Positions 47,913-58,300 of a DNA stretch of 64,000 nucleotides are shown piece after piece; positions within the stretch are counted from its first letter, which is position 1, and each line of letters opens with the position of its first letter. The notes below the pieces were generated by a model. It was given only the letters and a program-made list of their open reading frames with translations, had not been told where the DNA came from and did no database searches. Source of the stretch: Trichuris trichiura (lineage: Eukaryota > Nematoda > Enoplea > Trichinellida > Trichuridae). The position numbers and the translations under genes were made by a program. The stretch spans positions 992,001-1,056,000 of the forward strand of contig JBAJFE010000009.1 of NCBI GenBank assembly GCA_037903355.1. The letters run 5' to 3'.

Positions 47913-48600
47913 CCTGAACTAGTCGTCAAACTCTCTTCTCCTTCGGCTGCCGTTCAACGAACGGGCATTGAACAACTCGCGGTGACGCGATATACAACAC
48001 GTATACTTTGGTTACGATAAGAACATAAATTTAAATATCGAATTTAAACGATCACTTCGATAGTGAAAGCTTTAAACTTGGCTTAGACAGTAAGAAGCGG
48101 ATAGAGCTGGTCATTCATCACTTAAGGATAATAAAATTAAAACTTTTATTCATTAATGGCGTTCCTTATTGAGAATGAGTTTTTCTCGCGCGGGCTTGAA
48201 TTTTCGTAGCCTTCAGTCGAGCCTTCGCAGTAAGGTCATTTAGCGTTGAACGAGTTTTCTCGTGGTAAGATGGCCAAGCCATTTTTAATTCAGAAAAAAT
48301 TTCTAAGCAAACGCTATTTTGAAAAACAGTCGCGAGAACGAAGCGCGCAAGTTCGAATACCCGCTCCGCTTCATTTTTCGCCCAACCGAAACAAAAAATA
48401 GTTCAAAGAATACTGTAAGTAAACAAAAATTATGTTCTAATGGAGTACGGTTATTTTGAAAAAAAACGAACTTAATTTTACTTTTACCTACAGTAAACAT
48501 CGAAAGTCTAATGGAAAAAAAGCAATAATTAGAATGTGCAACGTACTGAATAATTGGATATTTTCAAATGCGACGAAATTCAAAAGGTGAAAACAAGCAC
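47913..48600. other. Intergenic spacer, nothing recognised
   Basis: Separates the threonine dehydratase start from the HP1 stop; both genes are on the minus strand. Short frames here show no family signature. Confidence 0.35.
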
Positions 48601-49342
48601 CTAACCATCTTTGTTGACCATAATATCCCATCGTAGAAGAGATTCGTAGTATTCCAAGACTAGTAAAGGGCATTGGACGTTGGCAATTTGTTTGGGGATG
48701 AATTCTGGAGTTTCGCAGCCCTCGAATTTGATCAAGTATTCCAGCTGACCCGTGATATCTGTTACGCCTAAAAAGAGAGAAAGAAATCGCAATGGTTCCA
48801 AGGAAGTCACATGTTAGAGCAGATTATGCAAAAGTAGAATGAATGGAAGCTAATTTTTAGCTCTGCCCAAATTGCAAGCCATGAAGACTTATCGAGTCCT
48901 GCGGTTAAGCTAAATCGTTCTAGAAGTGAAGTGAGGCGAAAACAAAGCAGAATTTTATTAAAATACGGACAAGAAAGTAGTAAATAGTCGTACTTATAAT
49001 TCGCTCAGCCTTCAGCCCGCGCTGGAATCCGTTCTTTTCCTCTTGGAAGTACCTTTTGTTTCTTCGTCGATAGGAAACTCTTGGCAATTTTCCAAGAATT
49101 AATCTTTTCCGACTGGCCTCAAAATCTGCTATTAAATTCAGGTTCTTTACGGAGTCGGCCGGCTCCCAAGTTGGCAGTCCGAACGGATGGTTCTTCCACT
49201 TGACTTGATACTCAACTCGGCCATTTTCAATTCGTCGCTGAAGAATTTTTACTGCTTCCAAGGCAGGTTGCGCAGATTTGCTTTGACTGCCGACTCCTTT
49301 GGCCCTACCTCGCGTCGACGACGATTTTGGCAACCTCGGCAT
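48601..49342 (-). CDS. HP1: Heterochromatin protein 1 (chromodomain plus chromoshadow domain)
   Basis: Minus exons 48994-49342 and 48601-48767 join in phase to 171 residues. N-terminal chromodomain (about residues 29-78): AVKILQRRIENGRVEYQVKW, then NHPFGLPTWEPADSVKNLN and IADFE; it keeps the aromatic cage Tyr/Trp pattern for methylated H3K9, although the first position is Val-Lys-Ile rather than the usual Tyr-x-Val-Glu. The basic hinge (PRVSYRRRNKRYFQ) is short. C-terminal chromoshadow domain: FQRGLKAERI, SVTDITGQLEYLIKFEGCET, ARG-free FIPKQIANVQCPLLVLEYYESLLRW (given here as FIPKQIANVQCP and LLVLEYYESLLRW). It should be nuclear and bind heterochromatin as a dimer. The start is the ATG nearest the domain; 432 bases separate it from the divergent hnRNP gene. 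Confidence 0.93.
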
Positions 49343-49773
49343 TTGAAGCACCGTAATCTTATGAAAAAATGGTTTGCAGGTACGCAAGTACATAAACGTA
49401 CTGTTCCTCGAGAAAAACAAAGCAGAATTTTGCCGTGTCGCCTTGTTGACTAAAAAGTTGTTAATACTTATTGAGTTTAAGGTTTCCTACTGTCGTTTAC
49501 AAGGTATTTCTGATTTGACTAACTTTTCGCTCAGCCGTTAGCTTTCGAAAAATAGCAAGCTAGCACAAATTGTTTTAATAAATTTCGGTTTACTATAGCT
49601 GCTAACGTTCGGCTATGTTAGTAGGAAAACTTTGATAAAAGTCATTAATAGTACTCAGGTTTGTTCTTCTTATAACAGTAAGTGCTCGTCGTTGGCAACG
49701 GTAGTTTGGAATCGTTTCCGTCTGGTCGAATTATTCCGTCTTTTGAGTAGTCTTTTGCACACGGTCTTTACCT

Positions 49774-52512
49774 ATGGACGATTCCACGCATGACATAAGC
49801 GAAAACATCGTCCGCGTTCGCGGCCTGCCGTGGTCTTCGAAGGAAGAAGATATACGAAAGTTCTTTCACGGTAATCATTTTGTTACTGTTGCAACCGCAG
49901 CGTTGTGTTGGAGAAATGTTGATAGTTAAGCAAAACTAGTCGGCTGCTAACTTTTCTTATGCAATCTTTTAGGCTTTAACCCTTACCCATTCCCGTTTAG
50001 CCCATCGACTTATCGTTTTCCCGTCAGTCTCCTAGTTGCCCCTGAAAGCTTCCAATATTTATTAGGGGGCGCTAGCATCTTTTCTGAATCATTGTTGTTG
50101 ATTATAGAGTAGTTTTTTAACGATTGCAGTTAGCTGTTTATTGTTTAGACTGTACCTCTCTGGAAGACATCCATTTCACTTACTCTAAAGAGGGAAGGCC
50201 AAGCGGCGAGGCCTATCTGGAATTTAAAAAGACCGATGATGTTAGCCGAGCTCTTTCGCATCACCGTGAGCATATGGGACAGCGATATATCGAAGGTAGA
50301 GACTTGGGGGCACTCTCTTTCATCGTTCGCCATCAATGTTGGCCTTTTTTAGTTTTTCACGCAAAAAGAAATGAAATGGAATACGTATTGCAACGAAGCG
50401 GAAAGCCGTGCCCCGGAAATGCTGCCGACAATGTTGTTCGCCTGCGCGGGCTACCGTACGATTGCACAAAGGCCGATGTGATGGAATTTTTCAACGGCAC
50501 ATCTCCTCAATCTCCGTCTTAGCTTTTTTTATTAGCTAATAGTTTTTCAGGATTGGAATTGGCCGGCGAGGGCATTGTTTTTGGTGTGGACAAAGCCGGG
50601 CGAGCAAGCGGCGAGGGTTTTGCCCGTTTCAAGAGCAAAGAAGCAACAGAGAAAGCTTTAGATTTGCATATGGAAAAGATTGGCCACAGGTAGCAAAAAA
50701 GCTTCCTCATTTTTTTTAGCTACTTCCGTCCTTTCAAGTTGCTGTAAAAGCAAAAGTTTGAAAAAGCATGCGACGCTTTGTTATTCCAACTTCATTCAGG
50801 GTTTTGCACTGTAAGCTCGGCAGGAGAGAAAACCTAAGATCCTGTTAGCATGTTATTTTTTAAAATAGAGCTTAAAACTCTATCGCTAGTTGTCGTATCT
50901 TGCATGTTGTTGTTTTTACTATTGTTTTTGCGGGATATCGTATTCATGTTCTGCAGGTACATCGAGGTTTTTCGGAGTTCGATAGAAGAAATGGATCGGG
51001 TCACTAAGCGCCCAATGGTCATGATGGGGACCTACGGGAGAAGCGGAAGTGGGCGACCGGGCCCGTATTCTCTGCTGGAGTCTCCTATAGCAGAGCCTGG
51101 TTTTGGTAGTAACACGTCAAAGATCGCTTGGATGCGCTACGTTATTATTGTCCACGTGTTACAGGCAGGGAGCCGTCGAGGGGCTATTACGATTCTGGTC
51201 ATTACCGAGGCGGCCCTGGTAGCATGTATAGCAACGACTTGTATTCTGGTGGTCCTGGTATTGAATCCTCGCGTGGCTATTACAATCATCAGGGAGCAGA
51301 TATATTTGGACGGATGCAAGGATGGGGAGTTGGTCAAACCATACACATGAGGGGACTACCATATAAGGCAACGGCGAATGACATTATGGAAGTAAGCACC
51401 AGTCAGATGTTATCTTGTTCCGTAATGGTGTTTCCCTGTCATATTTCTTTGTGAGAAAATTTATATTAATTCATTTCCAAGTTTTAAGTCCATATGCCTA
51501 CTGCCGGAGGAATAGTATGCAACGAGAGGGTGTATACTTCGTGATTTTTTCAGAATTGTTGTCCTACTAGCAAACTGTTACGCGCGCGCCTTAGCTGCAA
51601 TATCTTTTATAAATCAAAACCGAGCAAAAGAGACGAAGGGAAAAACCTTAACATCATCGAAAAGCTTCAGTTCGTTTCCTTTCAGCTATCCTACATTACT
51701 CGTGGGTTTCACTTGTTAATGAGCAAATAGCACGTAAGGAACGATTTTGTGTTGGCCCTTGCATCGAGCAGCATGTTAAAGATAGGATATTCTTAATTAT
51801 ACAATTACACAAAGTAGCGAGTATTCAATTTCAGGTTGAATTGTAGTCAATGTTAAATCTTAAAGTCCAATGAATTAACAGCTAGCATGTTAGTAGTTAA
51901 CCAATCGTATTTGGTCGGCAAGTTTCATATGTAAAGGTTTCGCTTCGCAGCGTCTTCATTAATGTGCGTGTTTTACAATTACTCGGCAGAGGTGTGGTGG
52001 CTTTAAGACGACTTTTTCGTATTTCTAGATTTTTTTTGTTTTAGTTTTTCTATCCGATTAAAATCCTGAATGTCCGCATATTGTTCGACGAACGAGGGCG
52101 AGCAACCGGCGAAGCGGATGTTGAATTTTCAAGCCCAAATGACGCAAGAGAGGCGATGAACAAGGATCGTCAGCATATGGGTAATGAACTACCAACGAAT
52201 CCATTGACTGTATATTATCTTCTTTAAACAGGTGACCGTTACATTGAGCTATTTATCAAGAGCAGTCACGTGACACCCGTTCGTGTGAAGGCGAAGTTGA
52301 AATACTCGGATAACGAACACTCGCGTCCATTGTTGCCCAGATATGGGACATCAATGAATCCAATGTTAGAACCGCGTAGTTTACGAACTGGAGTAATCAT
52401 TTATCCTGGTTTGTCCCAGTTTTCCGGTGGAGGTCCGCCGGATCAATATCATAGCGGCTTGGGAACCGCTGAGCTAACAATGGGAGGTCACATTTATCAA
52501 AGTCCTTGCTAG
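49774..52512 (+). CDS. HNRNPH: Heterogeneous nuclear ribonucleoprotein H/F (three quasi-RRMs)
   Basis: Exons 49774-49870, 50149-50295, 50353-50496, 50551-50689, 50957-51105, 51165-51391, 52045-52180 and 52232-52512 join in phase to 439 residues. hnRNP H/F proteins bind G-tracts and regulate splicing and polyadenylation. Three qRRMs are seen: NIVRVRGLPWSSKEEDIRKF with RPSGEAYLEF; NVVRLRGLPYDCTKADVMEF with RASGEGFARF; and TIHMRGLPYKATANDIMEFF with RATGEADVEF. Each ends in a RYIE(V/L)F block. A Gly/Tyr/Ser-rich linker lies between qRRM2 and qRRM3, as in vertebrate proteins. The third intron (50497-50550, 54 nt) starts with GC instead of GT. Another intron in the linker (51106-51164) removes an apparent frameshift. 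A GA-rich tract begins at the stop codon. Confidence 0.94.
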
Positions 52513-52540
52513 AGAGAGAGAGAGAAAGAGAAAGAGAGGT
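52508..52540 (+). repeat. GA-rich simple repeat at the hnRNP H stop codon
   Basis: Purine run of (ga)n with aaag interruptions beginning in the stop codon. Confidence 0.85.
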
Positions 52541-54007
52541 TATTTCTGTGTTTCTATTTAACCAGTAGAGAGAACAGGTCGCACTTTATACCTTCGTTTA
52601 CACGCCAGCCCGATTTTACATCTTTTTATTTAGGGTGCCGTGGCTCACTACGTTTCTATTGTTGCTATTGCGACATACTTATATCACCTTTTGCCTATTA
52701 AAGGTATCGTTATTGCAGCTTTTTTCTTTACTGACCGCGCCCAGGTAAATGAACGAACAAGTAACTGTTCTATGCAGGGAACACATTGACATATATAATA
52801 GCGTTAAGACGCGGTGAGTGTCTTAGAAATTGAGTCGTCAACAGCTTCTGTCATTTGCCAGTAGATGCCTTAACTTAAAAAAAGTAAATGGCAAAAGTAT
52901 GCATTTTTCTTTGCATGGAAATAGTGAGGTGTCGCTTCGTGTGAGACTTTACTGAATGTATTAATATGTGTATTTGCGCGTTCGCTGTTTTGTTGCTCCT
53001 AGCAAATTTATTTAAAACGTACTCGTGATTTGACCATTTTAAAAATGAGTGTTTGAAGCAGGTTTAAACAGTTTGCTAAAAAGAGCAATGTCCAAGCCGT
53101 CCTTCAAGCTACAAGTTCGGATAATCAGGTTCGTACTGTATATTGTTTTAAATATAATTTAATTCAACCTCACGTGCTAAATTGGCTGAAAGTTGACTGC
53201 TTAATGGAGTAGTGTTCATATTTGAAACATGCGCAACATATCTCAACGAAAGGTGCGAGTATCTAAGCGGCAAAGCTTAGTGCAATATACAGTATGCTCA
53301 TTTGCACAGCACGCTCAGGAGCAAAAACAATTTTTGCCTAGAACGAGAGGTTCCTGAAGCAGTATTTCTGCGAAAAGTTTCTGCGAAAGCCAAAGTCAAA
53401 ACGTCGCTGGAAATTCGACGCATTGACAGTTTCACGCAAATAAATCGATTTTGTTCTAAGGTTGCGTCCATTCAGGATAAACTGACTTATTTTCTCTTCA
53501 AAGCATCGTGCGGTAAAGCACAAGGTTTTACAAATCCATCTGGAAACTTTGGTAAGGGCTTACTGCACAACGCCGTCGGAACTACCGACATTCATTTTGA
53601 TCTTAGGCGGTACTGTATAGCACAGAAATGGTTTGCAGGTACGCTGCTGTACGAAGATAGCATCGTCATAAAAAGATTATGGATTGCAGCTAAGATATGA
53701 AAGCTACTCGCTTCGTGCGTAAAGCCGTTGGCAGGAACGCATTGTAAACTTATCAGAAATACTACCAAAAACTTTTACTTCGGGTCTTGTATGTTTCGCG
53801 GGCGCCAGAAGTAGAGGCGGCAACTTCAAAGGCGGTCACGTGATCATTACTACGTCACCTGAACAATGGGTGACCTAAGCTATTGTTCACTGTGTACACA
53901 CGCGAGCAATGCGTATCAGCGAAGGAACGCTGCACATCTGGAAACAGTTGGCCGTTCTGGTAATTGTTTCCAAGTGCGTCCTATAACCCTGCCGGCCATC
54001 CTGTCCT
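52541..54007. other. Intergenic, no confident gene
   Basis: The 132-residue frame at 53302-53700 has no recognised domain and no clean start context; likely chance. Nothing else is supported. Confidence 0.35.
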
Positions 54008-54132
54008 GCCTAAGCCTAAGCCTAAGCCTAAGCCCAAGCCTAAGCCTAAGCCTAAGCCTAAGCCTAAGCCTAAGCCTAAGCCTAAGCCTAAACAACCCTA
54101 AGCCTAAGCCTAAGCCTAAGCCTAAGCCTAAA
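54008..54132 (-). repeat. Interstitial nematode telomere-repeat array (TTAGGC)n
   Basis: About twenty copies of gcctaa (TTAGGC on the minus strand), with one gcccaa variant near 54032 and a short acaacc interruption near 54092. The left flank (gccggccatcctgtcctg) matches the left part of the dispersed repeat at 33,345-33,540. Confidence 0.95.
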
Positions 54133-54902
54133 CCTTAACATGACGCGTGTTCGTTGCTGCTGTTGGGTTTTGCAGTTTTGACCGTGGCGCAAACGACAAG
54201 AAGCATAGCACAAAGTAACGTTATTTAGCGATCACTGAACAAGCGAGCAATGAGTAACGCAAAAAGGGAAAAAGCATACGTACTGCTAACGCAGGCGCTC
54301 AACCTGACGAAGGCGACGCGTCGATTTCGCTGGAGGCGCATCCGACGGGTTCACTCGGGTGTACCTAATCAGGCAGAAGGCGTCAATGCCTCGTTACGGT
54401 GCCTCCACTTGTCGATGGCAAGTTGTCACTAGATCCCGGACAGACATAATGCAGAATGAGATTTACCCTGTCTACCAAGGCACGCCTCAGCTCGGAAAGT
54501 TGACCTGCGATGTTTTTCACGAATTCCTAGACGACGTCTCAGCTTGAACACCTGCAGGCCCCATTGTGTTTCCCGTAACTTGAATGCATGCACATCTGCT
54601 AAATTCCATCCTTTCACTAAACCTGACGATAACGTCCGTCCTGTTGCGCCGATAACAACCATTTATTACGCCGTAGATTCGCAGATAACGCTTTGAAGAA
54701 GCCGGCTACACTTCCGGCGCCCGCGAAACATACTAGACCCTTTACTTCATCCGCGGCGGGCGTAGGCACGTGCATAACGTAATTATTTTAAAAAAACACA
54801 GTAAGACTTGAACCTGCGTTTTTGAAAGTAATTACTGTATTATTAGCGTTGCGGTGAAGCTTTAATTGCTTACCTTCTACGACGTGTCATTTTGTTAGTC
54901 AG

Positions 54903-55614
54903 TACAGTAAAACCTTCCTAATCTGGACCTCCATAAGCTGGATCTCTTTCTGATCTGGACTCGTGGAAGAGAATAATAGAATGACCGTATACATTGAAGA
55001 TGATTAGGTTACGTATGCGAAACGGACAGGCACTTAGCGGCAACAGTTGTAAGGGCAGCAAACAAGCAGTCAACGGTCCTTTCGGTATACGTTAGCATAG
55101 GCGCAGACCAGCCACGGCTTTGCCGAGCCAATCTGAACCAATAAGTTGACTGCAGCAAGGCACCCTGAGACTTAGGCTTCCCAAAATAAACGGAAATATG
55201 GATCAAAGACCTGGCGTCTGTTTTCAATTGTATAAAACTACAATCTGTTCTCATATAACGCGAAAATTAGTTCCCGGAAAACCTCGCGCTGCGGGAAAAC
55301 GCATTATGCGAGACATGTAAAGTATAGGAAAATTGGGTTTTGAGGCAGACCGCCAGGAAAATTGTTTACTTGTAAACAATGAAGGAGCAGGTCGCAAATA
55401 AGCAGGGTCTAGAAAAAGAGACTCCGCCATTCTCGTAAGCTAAATTCCCGCTTGCAGAGATTAACATCGCGCTGTGGACGCCAGATACCTACGTTTAAAA
55501 TTGCGTTACCTGCTTTTCTGTGTCCTACTGTAAAACGCCTCCATAAACTGGATTTTTCCGTAATCCAGACTACTCTCCGCACCGAGGCGTCTAGATTAGA
55601 GAGATTTTACTGTA
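54903..55614. mobile_element. Nonautonomous pogo/Tigger-like DNA transposon, longer copy
   Basis: The 5' end cagtaaaaccttcctaatct is inverted at the 3' end (ctagattagagagattttac then tg), with TA on both sides. Subterminal gaccgga-like blocks and the internal stretch gcgctgtgga...cctgcttttct are shared with the 34446-34952 copy. No transposase ORF. Confidence 0.78.
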
Positions 55615-56670
55615 TTTGTAAAATATTTAAAACTTTACGATCAACCATGACCGTAAAACAAGTGTCGACGGTCAAGTGGCCTTCATTTACGTACGCTTTG
55701 AAAGCAGCTCTCTGCAAGGCATTGCGCCAATGGACTCTGCGACGTTTTGCAAAAGCGTGGATTGGCATGAGTTTTTTTGCCGCCAACCGTACCTCAGGCT
55801 ACTGCCGCAGAGAGTAGCGACAGTAGGTATAAAGATAATTAGGTAATTGGTTACCGTATGGAAAGCGACTAGGCAAAACTAGCGCGGGAACGACAATAAA
55901 AGAAAATAGCTCTGATTTACTTCAGTTGCAGTTTACGTAAAGCTTGTTGGCGGCAAAAAACATAAACGCAAATGCAAACCTGTCTTAATAAATCAATGCT
56001 GCACAATGCAGCTGCAAAAAGAACGCAAAATAATTTCAAAACATTTAGAAGGAAAAAACTGGCACAAAAACACGCGCGGTAATGCCACAGCGCGGGATGT
56101 GATCAATTTATGTCGTAGTGTTGCTGCTTGGAAGCTGACCCTTCATGGAAGCCCACTCAGAGCTGACCGTCGTCTCGCGAAAGAATTAGTTTATTTCCCA
56201 GTTTACATACAATACGCGCAAAATCACATTCGTCCAATCAACTACTCGCAACGGACAAGGAGAACCGTGGATCGTTGCTTCCCTTAAGTTGTCAACACCG
56301 AGCCGGGTTGTAAAGCTCATTTTTCGTTGCCTGTCAACAAACGAGAGCTTAGAATCAATTTCTCGTCTTATGTCCATTTAACTAAAGAGAGAAACAGCTG
56401 CTCATCATTACTGCACTTTACTCCTACAGCTGTTGATTGGCAAAGGCGCAAAATCGTTGCTACCAAGCTTTCTAGCTCTGCGCAACCACTGGGCGGTTGC
56501 TTTACCCTGTAGCTCACTTCCTTACATTCACATTACCATAGTGCATTAATATTTCCTTTTCTGGTCAATTTATGCTATGCACATGCTCGCTATCGTTGCT
56601 AGCAAAAAAGCGCGCGGGAAAGTCTCTAAACTTCGAACGCATTCGTTTAGTTACGACCTGACGTTGAACA
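55615..56670. other. Intergenic, no confident gene
   Basis: Only short frames without recognisable domains; nothing supported upstream of the secreted CX gene. Confidence 0.35.
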
Positions 56671-57521
56671 ATGAGGCTGATATTCTTCATTGGACTTATG
56701 TTGGTGATCCTTATGGCTCATTCTCACGCAAGAAACAGCAGACCAACTCGAGGTGGCGTGTTTTCTTCGGCAAGAAACTGGTTTAAGTCTGGCTTCAGGC
56801 CCAAACCAAAACCAGTAAGTTCCACGTATGGACGAAGTTCCTCCTATGGACGAACTTCTTCGTACGGAAAACCAAAAACTTGGTAGGCCTAAAATTTTTT
56901 CCACATATGGAAAACGATGGATACATAAACGCTTGCAGGTCTTCCTACAACCCGCCAACTCCTCAATATACCGCACCTGTTAAAGCACGGAGTAGGTAAG
57001 CATCGCTTGCAATGCTCGACACGCAAGAACTCTTTGTTCAAGTATATGCCTATAAGAGAACGTGGTTTTAGAGGATCAACGACAAAAAGTATCCTTGCCG
57101 GACTTGCTGCAGGTTACGTCGGTTACAAAGCAACGAAAGGAATATCAAGACTTATGCATAACGGTATTCGCTACTATCCCGCCAGTAGCTATTACTCTGA
57201 CTATAATCCAAGCTACTCTCAACCATCAGTAAGTTTGCTCTCTTATCATTTGAAATCAAAAGAGAAACACTTCGCTTACTTGTAGACATACAGTAGTACT
57301 CCAATGGTCAGAGTTCGTTGCGAGTACGATCTTCCCGAAGACGAAATGAATATGGTGAATATAACGATGTCAAACGGCGCCCGAGCGACCAAGCTAATAT
57401 ACGAGTGCTGTCACTTCCACTCGCTGATGCGATTTTTAAACTACAATTTTGTTGCAGATGCGACTTCAATACGCAAATATGCTGCGGGATGGAATGCTGC
57501 CCCAAATCAATGATGGGATAA
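56671..57521 (+). CDS. Secreted CX-module protein with Gly/Ala hydrophobic segment
   Basis: Exons 56671-56882, 56939-56995, 57072-57228, 57286-57404 and 57458-57521 join in phase to 202 residues. Signal peptide MRLIFFIGLMLVILMAHSHA, then a basic Arg/Lys/Pro-rich stretch, SSTYGRSSSYGRTSSYGK Tyr-Gly-Ser repeats, a Gly/Ala hydrophobic segment (ILAGLAAGYVGYKATKGIS), a Tyr-rich run (RYYPASSYYSDYNPSYS), and a C-terminal Cys module: VRCEYDLPEDEMN, then LIYECDFNTQICCGMECCP. The CCGMECC end with the spaced Cys pairs is typical of the nematode CX module. Function is unknown; secretion is predicted. The hydrophobic segment may be a membrane anchor. The last intron (53 nt) is inferred from domain continuity; without it the frame ends differently. 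Confidence 0.8.
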
Positions 57522-58300
57522 AAAGTCAAACATGCAATCAGGGCGCAAAAGCGGTAATTTGCCTGAACATTTTTTAGATGTATCCGTAATGTTTACTGCT
57601 TGCATTTACGCGTAACAATGGCGGTTTTGCTTAATAAAAAGTCAAAATTATCTACGGCTGTTTATAAGCGCCACAAATGGTAAGAGACGGTCGTTTGCGG
57701 ATTGTCGGAAAAAGCTTTCGCTTTTTACAGCTTGTAAACAACTTGAATGCCGCATTACAAATCAACAAAGGCATACTGCACAGTCTCGCAGCGACAGACT
57801 TGTTTTTCCTTACGCATATTAAAGTGATGCCCTAAGCGAGGTTGCTCGCTCGGTGATTGGCGGGTGAAAGCTTCGGTAGCCCAAATGGAATTACTGATAA
57901 ACATCCGCCATAGCGAAAGGCGCGCCCTCTATTCAACAAAGTCATTCAAGTGATTTGCGGCATGCCTGATGCCTATTTTTCGCTATTAAGGCAATTTTTT
58001 TTCAACATCCCAATCTCCCTTTTCTGGCAGTAACATATAAAATTAAAGACAGTCTCAGAACAAAGCTGATGCCTTAAATGGATGTCAGCCGATTGGAAGG
58101 CACTAAGAACTCGAAATTCCGCTAACCTGCGCGGTATAGATGTCGCTACAGGTGATGATGCAAATTTGAATTGACCAATAGAAAGTCAGTATGCATTCCC
58201 GACGAAGACTTCACTCAAATTGCCATGTGAGAACGTCTTGTACCATTTTGTCAACCTCCGCAAGTTTATTACAGCCACGTGACGTCCGGCTTTCAAGATT
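57522..58300. other. Convergent intergenic region (CX gene / RIOK2)
   Basis: No exon or clear repeat recognised; an aataaa near 57632 could polyadenylate the CX gene transcript. Confidence 0.35.

Noticed and set aside
53302..53700. 132-residue open frame
   Set aside because: No recognised domain, no splice or promoter support, and no neighbouring exon; consistent with a chance frame.
54008..54132. A true chromosome end
   Set aside because: The array is short, interrupted, and flanked on both sides by ordinary sequence and genes, so it is interstitial.
53866..54138. Frame coding a long Leu-Ser and then Lys-Pro run
   Set aside because: It is the translation of the telomere-like hexamer array, not a gene.
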